This document shows, piece after piece, positions 16,998 through 26,900 of a DNA stretch of 64,000 nucleotides. Source of the stretch: Clostridium sp. CX1 (GTDB lineage Bacteria; Bacillota; Clostridia; Clostridiales; Clostridiaceae); assembly GCF_025398335.1 (NCBI RefSeq), contig NZ_JAODOO010000002.1, positions 1 through 64,000 of the forward strand, given 5' to 3'. Position 1 is the stretch's first letter, and every line of letters starts with the position of its first letter. The translations under genes and the position numbers were made by a program. The notes beneath the pieces were generated by a model. The model saw only the letters and a list, made by a program, of their open reading frames with translations. It ran no database searches and was not told the DNA's origin.

Positions 16998-17999
16998 ATG
17001 GGATTTGTAATGAAAAATGAAAAGTTCAATAGTTTTTTAAACTCAATAGCACAAGAGTATAAGATATATGCTCCTGTACTTTTAAAGGGAAAGGGTGTTT
17101 TCTCAGATACAGATTCAGTTAGATATGGTCAAATAAAGACTGTAGAAGAAATAGTTTTTGATAAAAAGTCAAATTTTTCCCCTAAGGAAGTTATACTTCC
17201 AATAACTCAGACGTTATTTTATTTTACTGAAGACAGCGTAGCAGAACCTAAAGTAGATGATAAAAAAATTCTAATATTTTTAAGAAGCTGTGATATTCAT
17301 GCAGTTAAAAGATTAGATCAAATATATTTAAAGAATGGTTTTGAAGACCCTTATTACAAGAAATTAAGAGAAAAAGTTAAATTCGTTCTTATGGAATGTG
17401 AAAATAGCTTTGAAAATTGTTTCTGTGTAAGTATGGGAAGTAACAAGACAGAGGAATATGATTTGTTTGTAAGAGTAAAAGATGGACAGGTTTCTGTAGA
17501 ATGTAAAAATGATGAATTTAAAGCATACTTTGAAGCAGAAGAAACAGCTGAAGTAATTCCAAGTTTTGTAGAAGAAAATGAAGTAGAAGTGAATATACCA
17601 GAAGGTTTAGATGGAAAGATATTTAAATGGGAAGGTTGGAGGGAATACTCAGAAAGATGTATCGCCTGTGGAAGATGTAATACTGTCTGTGGAACCTGCA
17701 GCTGCTTTACAATGCAGGATATTTTCTACAAAGATAACGGCAAAGTAGGTGAAAGAAGAAGAGTTTGGGCTTCTTGTCAAGTAGATGGCTATACAGATAT
17801 GGCTGGTGGTCACAGCTTTAGAAAAGAAAAAGGCGATAGAATGAGATTTAAGGTTATGCACAAGGTTTATGATTTTAATAAAAGATTTGGTTATCATATG
17901 TGTGTAGGCTGCGGAAGATGTGATGATGCATGTCCTCAATATATATCATTCTCAAATTGTGTGAATAAATTAAATCAAGCAGTGAAAGAGGTGGAGTAA
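16998..17999 (+). CDS. asrA: Anaerobic sulfite reductase subunit A
   Basis: 333 residues. AsrA is the electron-transfer subunit of the cytosolic NADH-linked dissimilatory-type sulfite reductase AsrABC. Two [4Fe-4S] motifs stand near the C-terminus: CIACGRCNTVCGTC (about 225) and CVGCGRCDDACPQ (about 306). The middle carries the family's LRSCDIHAVKRLDQIYL. ATG start with GGGAGG 7 bases upstream. It follows the channel gene by 11 bases and its stop TAA abuts the asrB ATG, so the four genes form one operon. Confidence 0.95.
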   Translation: MGFVMKNEKFNSFLNSIAQEYKIYAPVLLKGKGVFSDTDSVRYGQIKTVEEIVFDKKSNFSPKEVILPITQTLFYFTEDSVAEPKVDDKKILIFLRSCDIHAVKRLDQIYLKNGFEDPYYKKLREKVKFVLMECENSFENCFCVSMGSNKTEEYDLFVRVKDGQVSVECKNDEFKAYFEAEETAEVIPSFVEENEVEVNIPEGLDGKIFKWEGWREYSERCIACGRCNTVCGTCSCFTMQDIFYKDNGKVGERRRVWASCQVDGYTDMAGGHSFRKEKGDRMRFKVMHKVYDFNKRFGYHMCVGCGRCDDACPQYISFSNCVNKLNQAVKEVE

Positions 18000-18791
18000 A
18001 TGGAAAACATATATTTACCATTCCCAAGCAAAATACTTAGCATAACGACCCATACAGATACAGAGTACACTTTTAAAATGGAGTTTAAGGGTGATGTGAA
18101 ACCGGGGCAGTTCTTTGAGGTTTCAGTACCAAAGTACGGAGAAGCTCCAATTTCTGTTAGTGGTATAGGAGAAGGTTGGGTAGATTTAACTATTAGAAGA
18201 GTTGGTGTGGTTACTGATGTAATTCATACTTTCTTTCCAGGAGATACACTTTTCATGAGAGGACCTTATGGAAACGGTTTTGATATAGATATATATAGAG
18301 GAAAGGAAATTATAGTAGCTGCCGGTGGAACAGGACTTTCACCAGTAAAGGGTATAGTAGATTACTTTGCAGCTCATAGAGATCAATGTAAAAACTTTAA
18401 TGTTTTAATGGGATTTAAATCTCCAAATGATATCTTATTTAAAGAAGATATCAAAAAATGGGGTGAGACTATTAATGTAACTTTAACTGTAGATAAGGCA
18501 GAAGAAGGATACGCAGGAAATACTGGATTGATTACTAATTATGTTAAAGAATTAAATATTGAAGATGTCCAAAATGCACAGGTTGTGGTAGTTGGGCCAC
18601 CAATAATGATGAAGTTTACTGTAGCTGAGTTTATAAATAAAGGAATAAAAGAAGAAAATATCTGGGTTTCTTATGAAAGAAAGATGTGCTGTGGTGTTGG
18701 TAAATGTGGACACTGTAAGATGGATGACACTTATATATGTCTAGAAGGACCAGTATTTAATTATACTAAAGCTAAGAATTTAGTAGATTAA
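18000..18791 (+). CDS. asrB: Anaerobic sulfite reductase subunit B (FAD/NAD(P)H)
   Basis: 263 residues. An N-terminal flavin-binding barrel (VKPGQFFEVSVPKYG, ISVSGIG) is followed by a nucleotide-binding domain (VAAGGTGLSPVKGI) and a C-terminal [2Fe-2S]-type Cys motif (CCGVGKCGHC, with a later Cys in YICLEGPVF), as in dihydroorotate-dehydrogenase electron-transfer subunits. It takes electrons from NADH and passes them to AsrA and AsrC. The ATG directly follows the asrA stop, with its ribosome-binding site inside asrA (GAGGTGGAG). Confidence 0.95.
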   Translation: MENIYLPFPSKILSITTHTDTEYTFKMEFKGDVKPGQFFEVSVPKYGEAPISVSGIGEGWVDLTIRRVGVVTDVIHTFFPGDTLFMRGPYGNGFDIDIYRGKEIIVAAGGTGLSPVKGIVDYFAAHRDQCKNFNVLMGFKSPNDILFKEDIKKWGETINVTLTVDKAEEGYAGNTGLITNYVKELNIEDVQNAQVVVVGPPIMMKFTVAEFINKGIKEENIWVSYERKMCCGVGKCGHCKMDDTYICLEGPVFNYTKAKNLVD

Positions 18792-18807
18792 AAAGGGGGA
18801 TTGGATT

Positions 18808-19761
18808 ATGACTATGGATATAAATACAAAAAAACTTAAAAAGAATGCCTTCAGGGTAACAAAGGAAAGAGGAAAAACTGCCATAAGAGTAAGAGTTCCT
18901 GGTGGGCACATGGAAGCTAAGCACTTTGCTCTTCTGCAAAAAGTTGCAGAAGAGTATGGCAACGGAACAGTGCATATAACTATAAGACAGGGTTTTGAAA
19001 TACCTGGAATAGATATGAATGATATGCAGGCGGTAAATGAAATGATTCAGCCTGTAATAGAAGGTTTGGAAATAAATCAAGTAGATCCAAATAAAGGATA
19101 TGCTGCAGCAGGTACAAGAAACGTATCAGCATGTATTGGAAACAGAGTATGTCCTTTTGCAAACTATGATACTTCTGCTTTTGCAATGAAAATAGAAAAG
19201 GCTATATTTCCACATGACCGCCACGTTAAAATAGCCTTAACTGGATGTCCTAACGACTGTATTAAAGCGAGGATGCAGGACTTTGGAATACTTGGAATGA
19301 CTGAACCTCAATACGATAAGGATAGATGTATAAGCTGTCAAGCCTGTGTTAAGAACTGTAAGAAAAGATCAACAGGTGCTTTAAGCTTTGAAAACTTTAA
19401 AGTAGTGAGAGATCATGAGAAATGCATAGGCTGTGGAGAGTGCGTTAACAAATGTCCTACTGGTGCATGGACAAGAAGCACTGAAAAGTATTATAAGTTA
19501 GTTATAATGGGCAGAACAGGAAAGAAAAATCCTAGACTTGCTCAAGACTTTATTAAATGGGTAGATGAAGAAAGTATTATTAAAATCATCTTAAATACTT
19601 ATGATTATATAGAAGCATATATTGATAAGGAAGCTCCTGAAGGAAAAGAGCATATAGGATATATGGTAGATAGAAGTGGATACCAGGAGTTCAAAAAGTG
19701 GGCATTAAAAGATGTTAACTTAGGGCCTATGGCTGAAGTTAAGGAAACAATTAATTGGTAA
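18808..19761 (+). CDS. asrC: Anaerobic sulfite reductase subunit C (siroheme, ferredoxin domain)
   Basis: 317 residues. This is the catalytic subunit that reduces sulfite to sulfide. Siroheme/[4Fe-4S] ligands are Cys109 and Cys115 (CIGNRVC) with Cys147 and Cys151 (TGCPNDC). An inserted two-cluster ferredoxin part follows: CISCQACVKNC (Cys174-184) and CIGCGECVNKCPTGAW (Cys206-216). The order, ferredoxin after the siroheme motif, is normal for AsrC. ATG start with AAAGGGGG upstream; a second ATG two codons later is possible. Last gene of the operon, closed by a strong terminator. Confidence 0.95.
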   Translation: MTMDINTKKLKKNAFRVTKERGKTAIRVRVPGGHMEAKHFALLQKVAEEYGNGTVHITIRQGFEIPGIDMNDMQAVNEMIQPVIEGLEINQVDPNKGYAAAGTRNVSACIGNRVCPFANYDTSAFAMKIEKAIFPHDRHVKIALTGCPNDCIKARMQDFGILGMTEPQYDKDRCISCQACVKNCKKRSTGALSFENFKVVRDHEKCIGCGECVNKCPTGAWTRSTEKYYKLVIMGRTGKKNPRLAQDFIKWVDEESIIKIILNTYDYIEAYIDKEAPEGKEHIGYMVDRSGYQEFKKWALKDVNLGPMAEVKETINW

Positions 19762-19839
19762 TTTATATAAAATGAAGCCGTAATAGCTTAATCATTTATT
19801 TTAAAAATCATAGTGTTATAAAGAAATAGTATATGAAAT

Positions 19840-19872
19840 AAAAACGGGCATAGATATAGCCCGTTTTTATTT
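19840..19872 (+). terminator. Rho-independent terminator of the asr operon
   Basis: AAAAACGGGC pairs perfectly with GCCCGTTTTT across a 9-base loop and is followed by ATTTG. Confidence 0.85.
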
Positions 19873-20237
19873 GTGTTAAATATTTGTTAACAAATTGATT
19901 GAATATTCAAAAGCATGGTTAATTTGAGTTATAATAGAAATATAAGAATTAATAATTCATAAATTAAATAAAAAAAATCATTTTTTATAAAAAAATGAAA
20001 TTACCTATAAATTTTTAGAAAGTTTAGACGATAAATAACTAGAAATGCTTTCAAATTACGATAGTTTGCTTTCTATAAATCAACATGGGATAGTAATAGC
20101 TTGTAGTATCAGCTAACATAAACATAAGATATGTCCTAATCCCTGGCAATTTCGATTTATAATAAATGAATTTTTATAGTAATAAGATTATGCAGTTTAT
20201 TTTGATTTAATATTTGGTGATGGAGGTAGTAGAAAAA
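19873..20237. other. AT-rich intergenic stretch
   Basis: No convincing gene, RNA or repeat. It holds scattered A/T runs and a few short hairpins only. The last 20 bases contain the GGAGG of the next gene. Confidence 0.6.
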
Positions 20238-20495
20238 ATGAAAAACATGAGTATTTGTAGACTAGCAGAGGACCCAAGATTCAAGATTAAGGTAAGTATT
20301 GATAAAGAGATAAGTAAATTAAGCTACTTAAATGTGTTAACTGGAACAGAGTGTGAAAATCCAGATTCGGTAATACAAAGTACCCTTAAGAATAAAGAAA
20401 TAAACGATAAATGGAGTTGTTTAATTGAATCAGTAAAGCAAGATAAAAGGTTATATTATAAAGTATTAGAAGGAATGCAAGTAATTGAATATTAA
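20238..20495 (+). CDS. Unknown 85-residue protein
   Basis: A small soluble protein of no recognised family. The frame extends to a TTG at 20214, but GGAGGT at 20222-20227 is well spaced for the ATG at 20238 (MKNMSICRLAED). It is a mix of charged and hydrophobic residues with two Cys (SICRL, TECEN) and a C-terminal helix-like stretch (CLIESVKQDKRLYYKVLEG). Its own terminator follows, so it is probably transcribed alone. Good ribosome-binding site and terminator support it as a real gene. Confidence 0.6.
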   Translation: MKNMSICRLAEDPRFKIKVSIDKEISKLSYLNVLTGTECENPDSVIQSTLKNKEINDKWSCLIESVKQDKRLYYKVLEGMQVIEY

Positions 20496-20514
20496 AATAA
20501 ACTTCAGAGAAAGG

Positions 20515-20545
20515 CACTTTAGATAAAAATCTAAGGTGTTTTTTT
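20515..20545 (+). terminator. Rho-independent terminator
   Basis: CACTTTAGA pairs with TCTAAGGTG (one T-G pair) across six bases, followed by seven T. Confidence 0.8.
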
Positions 20546-20750
20546 ATATGTGTGTTAATATTTATTCCAGAAAATTCATAAGTATTCTCATTATAAAGAA
20601 TTGTTATTGAAGCTAGAAACAAAAATATATTGTAATAAATTCCCTGATAAATAAGGTACAAGGTCATAAATGACTATTGAAATATATACCAATAATATGC
20701 AGTTTATGGTATTATCAATATTAATGGAAAAAATGATTGGGGGAAATGCT

Positions 20751-23051
20751 ATGAGTATAACTAATGATAATGTCAGCGAAGCAAACCTAATAAAAAATCT
20801 TTTACTAAAGGCACTGATGTTAATGATTTTCGCCTTTGTAATAGCTTTTTTAATACACAACACATGGGTAAAGTATTTAAGTATATATCATACAGTTCTA
20901 GAATTGACCTGTGTATTTATTGCTTTATCAATATTCTTTTCAATATGGTATAACTTTCAGCGAAATAAGTTAAGTGATTGCATAATAGGCTTTGGATTCT
21001 TAGTGGTTGCAGTTTTTGATGGATTTCATACCTTTTATCATTTTAAATTGAACCTTCTGAGTGATGGTTACTATGATTTATCAACTATACACTGGATACT
21101 AGGAAGGTTTACGGAGGCGTCCGTAATTTTTTTATCAGCTAAAAATTTTAAAAACAAACTAAGTAAGTGGATATATCTGTCTATTTCAATGGTAATAGCT
21201 TTTGGAACATCATATTTTATTGTAGAGTATCATGAGTATCTTCCTATATTATTAACAGAAAGTGGAGTAACAAAAACTAAAGTGTTTTTAGAGTATATAA
21301 TAATTTGTCTCTATTCTTTTGGAATCTACAGATTTAAGGACAAGATAAAAAGTAACGGTAGGTTAACCTATAGTTATGTTCTAATAGCTCTTTTTATGAT
21401 GATATCTTCAGAAATATGTTTTACCCTATATAGCAGTATAACATCATTTATATGGACTGCAGGACATCTTTTAAAAATAATTTCTTACTATTGTTTATTT
21501 AAGGGGATATTTGTCAGTACAGTTGTTTATCCCTATGAAAGACTGGAAGTAAAGCATAAGGAGTTAGAGAAAGCATATTACCAGTTAGAAGAAGCAAATA
21601 AAGAAATAAATGGTATTAGAGACACTTTAAGTGACATACTAGATTCTTTACCAGAAGGGGTTTTTCTATATGATAGTAACAGAAAAATAAAGTATTTAAA
21701 TAGAAAATTTGAAGAACTCTTTCATTGTGATAGAAGTACTCTAAATAAGTTAACAACAGAAGAAGTTTCGAAACTCTTTCCAGGATTAGAACAGAATAAA
21801 AAACTTTTACCTGACAATGTATGTCTAGATTGTGGAAAAACTTTACATATAATTAGAACTTTTAAAGTTGGAAATGGTCAATATAAAAAACTTTCTATAC
21901 ATAGTAATAAGATTAGAGGTGGAGTATTAGGTTTAGTAAGAGATGCTAAGGAAGAACAGGAACTTAAAAATCTTCATTTGCAAACGGAAACTATATTAAA
22001 TGCAGTGAATAATGGAGTATTAATGATTGATACCAATAAAAAAATTATTCTTACCAATAAAGCTATAGAAGATATTTTGGAAATGGATAAAGAAGACATT
22101 ATTGGAATGGACATTAATGAATTAAACGAACTTGTACAATTTGATGCAAAGCAGCGTTCCGGTTTGTCTTTAGAGGATAGCTATTTCAAGGAAGTCTACG
22201 AAACATGTATAGTAACTAAAAATGGAAATAAAAAAGAATTAGAAATCCAAGTATCCTCTATTAGAAATGTTGAAGGAGAAATAATTGGAGGGATCAGTGT
22301 CTGCAAAGATATTACAAGCATAAAGAAAGAACAATTAAAAATACAGCAGCAGGAAAAGCTTGCACTGCTGGGACAGTTAGGTGCAGGGATAGTTCACGAA
22401 ACTAGAAATTATCTTACAACAATTAAAGGCAGATGTCAGCTCATAGAGCTAGTTGCAAAGGAAAAAGAAATTAAAGACTACGCAAAGAAAATTGACATTG
22501 ATGTAAGTGAAGTTAACAGAATAATAAGTGAATTCTTGTTTTTATCTAAGCCAAGAGAAACAGAATTACAAGAAGTTTCTATGTATGATATATTTCAGTC
22601 TATTAAAAATATTGTACAGAGTTCCTCTCTGGTAAAAGGTGTAGATGTGCAAATGAATTTATCTAAAGAGGAAAGGTATTTGCTATGTGATGAAGTGCAG
22701 GTAAAACAAGTTATACTAAATATTTGTAAGAATGCAGTAGATGCAATGGGAGATAAACTGAATCCCCAGCTGATTATAGAAACAGGGTACGATGAATTAA
22801 ATAATGAAATGTTTATTAAGATAACAGATAATGGGAAAGGTATATCAGAAGAAGACTTAAGTAAGATTGGTACATTATTCTTTACAACAAAGAAGACTGG
22901 CACAGGTTTAGGTCTCAATGTATGCTTCCAGATTATTAACCAGCATAAAGGTAGGATAGAGGTGGAAAGTAAGCTAGGTGAAGGTACCTCCTTTACAATA
23001 ATTTTACCATGTATAGATGATGACGAAATAGAGGAACAGTGTATTGTATAA
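20751..23051 (+). CDS. MASE3-type membrane sensor histidine kinase with two PAS domains
   Basis: 766 residues. An N-terminal block of about eight helices (about 15-255) with VVAVFDGFHTFYHF and TIHWILGRFTEA fits the MASE3 sensor region. Two PAS domains follow (about 290-385 and 405-525), then a HisKA domain with His549 in GAGIVHETRNYLTTIKG, and an HATPase domain with NICKNAVDAM, ITDNGKGI and GTGLGLNVCFQI. The signal is unknown. No response regulator is adjacent, so it is an orphan kinase; in clostridia such kinases often feed Spo0A, but nothing here proves that. ATG 20751 is preferred over 20670 because GGGGGAAA precedes it. Confidence 0.88.
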   Translation: MSITNDNVSEANLIKNLLLKALMLMIFAFVIAFLIHNTWVKYLSIYHTVLELTCVFIALSIFFSIWYNFQRNKLSDCIIGFGFLVVAVFDGFHTFYHFKLNLLSDGYYDLSTIHWILGRFTEASVIFLSAKNFKNKLSKWIYLSISMVIAFGTSYFIVEYHEYLPILLTESGVTKTKVFLEYIIICLYSFGIYRFKDKIKSNGRLTYSYVLIALFMMISSEICFTLYSSITSFIWTAGHLLKIISYYCLFKGIFVSTVVYPYERLEVKHKELEKAYYQLEEANKEINGIRDTLSDILDSLPEGVFLYDSNRKIKYLNRKFEELFHCDRSTLNKLTTEEVSKLFPGLEQNKKLLPDNVCLDCGKTLHIIRTFKVGNGQYKKLSIHSNKIRGGVLGLVRDAKEEQELKNLHLQTETILNAVNNGVLMIDTNKKIILTNKAIEDILEMDKEDIIGMDINELNELVQFDAKQRSGLSLEDSYFKEVYETCIVTKNGNKKELEIQVSSIRNVEGEIIGGISVCKDITSIKKEQLKIQQQEKLALLGQLGAGIVHETRNYLTTIKGRCQLIELVAKEKEIKDYAKKIDIDVSEVNRIISEFLFLSKPRETELQEVSMYDIFQSIKNIVQSSSLVKGVDVQMNLSKEERYLLCDEVQVKQVILNICKNAVDAMGDKLNPQLIIETGYDELNNEMFIKITDNGKGISEEDLSKIGTLFFTTKKTGTGLGLNVCFQIINQHKGRIEVESKLGEGTSFTIILPCIDDDEIEEQCIV

Positions 23052-23249
23052 GTTTTTTCATATTATAAGCGCTAAAAAAAATAGAAAATATTTTAAAAAA
23101 TAGTAGACTTTTATAGGAAAAAGTGATATACTAAATTTTGTTAAGAAATAAGGGATTCAATATCATAAAAACATTCTCCGATTTTTGTTTTGGAAAATGG
23201 TTGTTTGTGAATTGTTAAATGCCCAGTATAAAAACGGAGGTATGTTTAA

Positions 23250-23414
23250 ATGGCAGATAAGACATTAGTTTGTAAAGATTGTGGAAAGGAATTCGTATTT
23301 ACTGAAGGCGAGCAAGCTTTCTACAAAGAAAAAGGTTTCGAAAATGAACCACAAAGATGTGCTGATTGCAGAAGAGCAAGAAAGCAAGAAAGAAACAACA
23401 ACAGAAGATACTAA
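23250..23414 (+). CDS. Zinc-ribbon miniprotein (zf-trcl type)
   Basis: 54 residues. Two CxxC pairs (LVCKDCGKEF and RCADCRRARK) form a zinc ribbon; between them is the conserved FTEGEQAFYKEKGF of the 'probable zinc-ribbon' family found in many Firmicutes. The C-terminus is very basic (RKQERNNNRRY), so nucleic-acid or ribosome contact is likely. The ATG has CGGAGG 7 bases upstream and a strong terminator follows, so it is a compact single-gene unit. The function of the family is not established. Confidence 0.88.
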   Translation: MADKTLVCKDCGKEFVFTEGEQAFYKEKGFENEPQRCADCRRARKQERNNNRRY

Positions 23415-23425
23415 TTAGAATTTTC

Positions 23426-23458
23426 ATAGCTGCTAGCTTCGCTGGCAGCTATTTTTGA
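23426..23458 (+). terminator. Rho-independent terminator
   Basis: ATAGCTGCTAGC pairs with GCTGGCAGCTAT, followed by TTTTTG; it starts 12 bases after the zinc-ribbon stop. Confidence 0.85.
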
Positions 23459-23681
23459 TTTCTATTTTTATGAATGGAATTCTGTTATTTAATAGTGTTG
23501 CTGATAACTATATTCTTTATGTATTTTTTACCCACTGTAATAATAAAGTAAATTATGGGAAAACTTTTTTACATAAGTAGAGTTTATATACTATGAAAAA
23601 CTAAAATTTAATAATCCTTTCTTGGAGAGATGTATTTAGTAACTTAAATAATACAAATAAGAGTTAAAAGGAGAGATTTTT

Positions 23682-25475
23682 ATGGCAGAAACAAAAAAAC
23701 TTAAAACTAGAGAGCAAATAGATCAAAAGTATAAGTGGAAAGTAGAAAAAATATACGAAAATATAGATGCTTGGGAAGAAGATTTTAAAAGATTAAAGGA
23801 TATGGCACCGGAACTTACAAGCTACTCAGGAAAACTTATGGAGGGAAAAGAGCTTCTTAATTATATGAAATTGGATGAAGAGGTATCAAGATTAGCAGGT
23901 AAGCTGGCAGTTTATGCTCACTTGAAAAATGATGAAGACACAGCTAATCCAACATATCAAGCTTTAAGAGATAAAATATATTCTTATTTTGCAGAGCTTA
24001 AAAGCATGCAATCATTTTTTATACCAGAATTATTAAGTATACCGGAGGAAGCTATAAGAAAAGAAATTGAAAAGTTGCCGGAACTTAAGATATACAGCTT
24101 TTTCATAGAGGATATATTAAAAATGAAACCTCATGTTCTAACGAGGGAAAAGGAAGAATTGATTGCGGCAGTGTCAGATTGTTTGCAAGCACCAGATAAA
24201 ATCTACAGTATGCTCTCTGATGCAGATATGACCTTTCCTGTGATTAAGGATGAAAATAACAATGATGTTGAACTTACTGAAGCAAATTATGGAGGATTTA
24301 TACAATCCAGAGACAGAAGGGTAAGAAAGGATGCTTTTCAAGGACTGTTCAACACTTATAATAAGTTTAATAACACTTTAGGGGCTTCACTAACTTCCTC
24401 TATAAAAAATTTCGTATTTATTTCAAAGACTAGAAATTACAGTAGTGCATTAGAGGCTTCTTTAAAACCAAATAATATTCCACTGGAAGTATACGATAAC
24501 ACAATAAACACTGTAAATAACAACTTAAGCTCTCTTCATAGATATGTGAAAGTTAAGAAAAAGCTCTTAGGACTTGAAGAAATTCATATGTATGATTTGT
24601 ATGTCCCAATAATAGAAAGTCCAGTAGAGCATATAGAATTTGATGAAGCAGTTAAGGTTGTTAAAGAAGGGTTAAAACCTTTAGGAGATGAATATATTAA
24701 TATTTTTGAAGAAGGTATAAGGGAAGGATGGATAGATATCTATCCTAATAAAGGAAAAAGGGGAGGAGCCTATTCTTCTGGTGATTATGATACCATGCCC
24801 TATGTACTTTTAAACTACGATTACAAGTTAAGAGATGCTTCTACGCTGGCACACGAAATGGGTCACTCTATACATTCTTACTACTCAAGAAAAACTCAGC
24901 CTTATATATATGCAGATTATTCTCTTTTTGTGGCAGAGGTTGCTTCTACTACTAATGAAAACTTATTAATAGATTATTTAATAGAGAAGGAGCAGGATAG
25001 AAATAAAAAGTTATATCTTATAAATCAGCAGTTAGAACAAATAAGAACTACTGTGTTCAGACAGGTTATGTTTGCTGAATTTGAAAAGATAACTCATGAA
25101 AACATAGAAAAGGGAGTGCCGCTAACTTCAAAGGATTTAAGTAATATATGGCACGACTTAAATGTAAAGTATTTTGGACCAGAGATGGTGGTAGATAATG
25201 AAATAGATATCGAATGGGCTAGAATACCTCATTTTTATAGAGATTTTTATGTTTATCAATATGCAACGGGATACGCAGCAGCTAATTCCTTTGCTAAAGA
25301 AATACTTAAAAACGGTGAAAAAGCTGTAGAGTTGTATAAAGGCTTTTTAAAAAGTGGTTCTAGCGATTATCCTATAAATGTACTTAAAAGAGCGGGAGTT
25401 GATATGACTACCCCTAAACCTCTAGAAGATACCATAAACAGATTTAATGAACTTCTTGATATGCTAGAAGGGTAG
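23682..25475 (+). CDS. pepF: Oligoendopeptidase F (M3 family)
   Basis: 597 residues, the usual PepF length. A zinc endopeptidase that cuts short peptides in the cytosol. The metal motif HEMGH (His391, Glu392, His395) sits in STLAHEMGHSIHSYYS, and the third ligand region is SLFVAEVASTTNE. The upstream part carries the family's YGGFIQSRDRRVRKDAF. No signal peptide. ATG start with AAAGGAGAG upstream. Monocistronic, followed by a 16-bp hairpin. Confidence 0.94.
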   Translation: MAETKKLKTREQIDQKYKWKVEKIYENIDAWEEDFKRLKDMAPELTSYSGKLMEGKELLNYMKLDEEVSRLAGKLAVYAHLKNDEDTANPTYQALRDKIYSYFAELKSMQSFFIPELLSIPEEAIRKEIEKLPELKIYSFFIEDILKMKPHVLTREKEELIAAVSDCLQAPDKIYSMLSDADMTFPVIKDENNNDVELTEANYGGFIQSRDRRVRKDAFQGLFNTYNKFNNTLGASLTSSIKNFVFISKTRNYSSALEASLKPNNIPLEVYDNTINTVNNNLSSLHRYVKVKKKLLGLEEIHMYDLYVPIIESPVEHIEFDEAVKVVKEGLKPLGDEYINIFEEGIREGWIDIYPNKGKRGGAYSSGDYDTMPYVLLNYDYKLRDASTLAHEMGHSIHSYYSRKTQPYIYADYSLFVAEVASTTNENLLIDYLIEKEQDRNKKLYLINQQLEQIRTTVFRQVMFAEFEKITHENIEKGVPLTSKDLSNIWHDLNVKYFGPEMVVDNEIDIEWARIPHFYRDFYVYQYATGYAAANSFAKEILKNGEKAVELYKGFLKSGSSDYPINVLKRAGVDMTTPKPLEDTINRFNELLDMLEG

Positions 25476-25479
25476 AATT

Positions 25480-25511
25480 AAGTGGTAATAGATTTAAATC
25501 TATTGCCACTT
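25480..25511 (+). terminator. Hairpin after pepF
   Basis: A 16-bp palindrome (AAGTGGTAATAGATTT with its complement, one T-G pair) starts 5 bases after the stop. Only a short AAAAGTTTT follows, so termination strength is uncertain. Confidence 0.6.
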
Positions 25512-25677
25512 AAAAGTTTTAAGTGCTATGATATGGTACCGAAGACATTTTAATTATGACCTTCCAGTAAAAAAGATATATAATAATATTAAATAATATA
25601 AGCTTAAGTGATATAATAATTTTAGTTGCACTCTTTAACAAATAGATAAATTTTACTGAAGGGGAAAGGGGATAAAA

Positions 25678-26727
25678 TTGAATAAGTATATAAAATATCT
25701 TACGTCAGCCTTAACTGTAGCAATTATCTATAATAGTTCAGTACTAGCCAATCCTAGTACTTTGAGTGAAAATTCAAATACACCAACTAATAATGCTCAA
25801 GGACAAAATGTAGATAGTACTTTGGAAAGTAAAATTCAGAAGCTAGAAGTAACTGTAGAGAAGCTTGATAGCGAAATAGAGGAAACATTAAGAGCCTTAG
25901 AAGAGAATAAAACTGAAATAGCTAAGGTTGAATCTGAAATTAGTAGACTAGAAAATAGAATAAAGGATTCGGAAAATAGTATAAACGACCACAGAGACCT
26001 ATTGAAGAAGAGAGCCAGAGCCTTTTATGTTAATGGGCTAAATGGCTATTTAGATATAATTATGAACTCAGAAAACTTTAATGATTTTATCACAAGAATT
26101 GATTCTGTAAACAGAATTTTAAACTTTGATGAAAATATTATTGAAGATTTAAATAATAAGAAAGAAATCATAGTAAAAGAGAAGGAAAAGCTACAGGAAA
26201 AAAACAAATTGCTTACTAGTTTAAAAGTTGATAATGAGAAAAAGTTAGACAAGCTCAATAAAGACAAAGAAGAGCAAAAAAAACTAATAGAGCAATTACA
26301 ACTTCAATTAAGTGTTTATAACTTAAATGGACAGGGCTTTACTGGTATTACATCTAAAGAATTTGCACCGGCTAGTAATAATGAAATCGTAAATTATGCT
26401 TATAATTTTTTAGGTATACCATATCTTTGGGGAGGAACTACACCATCAGGTTTTGATTGCTCAGGACTTGTACAGTATATTTACAGCCATTTTGGTGTTT
26501 CCATTACAAGAACTACCTATGAACAGATAAAGGATGGGGTAGAGGTGCAGAGAGATAAGCTCCAGCCTGGAGATTTAGTTTTCTTTGGAACTAAAGAGGA
26601 TCCTCACCATGTAGGTATGTATATAGGCGATGGAAGGTATATACATGCTCCTAGAACTGGTGATGTGGTAAAAATTTCATCTCTAAGTAGTAGAGGCGAT
26701 TATCTAACAGCTAGAAGGGTTAAATAA
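25678..26727 (+). CDS. Secreted NlpC/P60 peptidoglycan endopeptidase with coiled-coil N-terminus
   Basis: 349 residues starting at TTG after AAAGGGG. A signal peptide (about 1-25, ending SSVLA-N) is followed by a long coiled coil (about 45-215), the layout of CwlO/PcsB-like hydrolases that are held near the membrane and activated by partners. The catalytic NlpC/P60 domain (about 235-349) has Cys261 in FDCSGLVQYIY, His311 in HHVGMYIG, and HAPRTGDVVK. It cuts the stem peptide of peptidoglycan. Monocistronic with terminator. Confidence 0.92.
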   Translation: MNKYIKYLTSALTVAIIYNSSVLANPSTLSENSNTPTNNAQGQNVDSTLESKIQKLEVTVEKLDSEIEETLRALEENKTEIAKVESEISRLENRIKDSENSINDHRDLLKKRARAFYVNGLNGYLDIIMNSENFNDFITRIDSVNRILNFDENIIEDLNNKKEIIVKEKEKLQEKNKLLTSLKVDNEKKLDKLNKDKEEQKKLIEQLQLQLSVYNLNGQGFTGITSKEFAPASNNEIVNYAYNFLGIPYLWGGTTPSGFDCSGLVQYIYSHFGVSITRTTYEQIKDGVEVQRDKLQPGDLVFFGTKEDPHHVGMYIGDGRYIHAPRTGDVVKISSLSSRGDYLTARRVK

Positions 26728-26730
26728 AGA

Positions 26731-26762
26731 TAAAAAAGTGGACTGAGGTCTGCTTTTTTGTT
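26731..26762 (+). terminator. Rho-independent terminator
   Basis: AAAAAGTGGAC pairs with GTCTGCTTTTT across TGAG (two G-T pairs), followed by a T-run. Confidence 0.75.
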
Positions 26763-26900
26763 TTTTGTTTAAAATTTGTTGTTTAATAAATTTTAAAATA
26801 AAAATTGTAGTATTAACACAGAATATTATATAGAATTGGAGTAGAAATTTTATCATTTTCAAAAACTATTTTCTACTTAATATGGAGGATTGATCTAGCT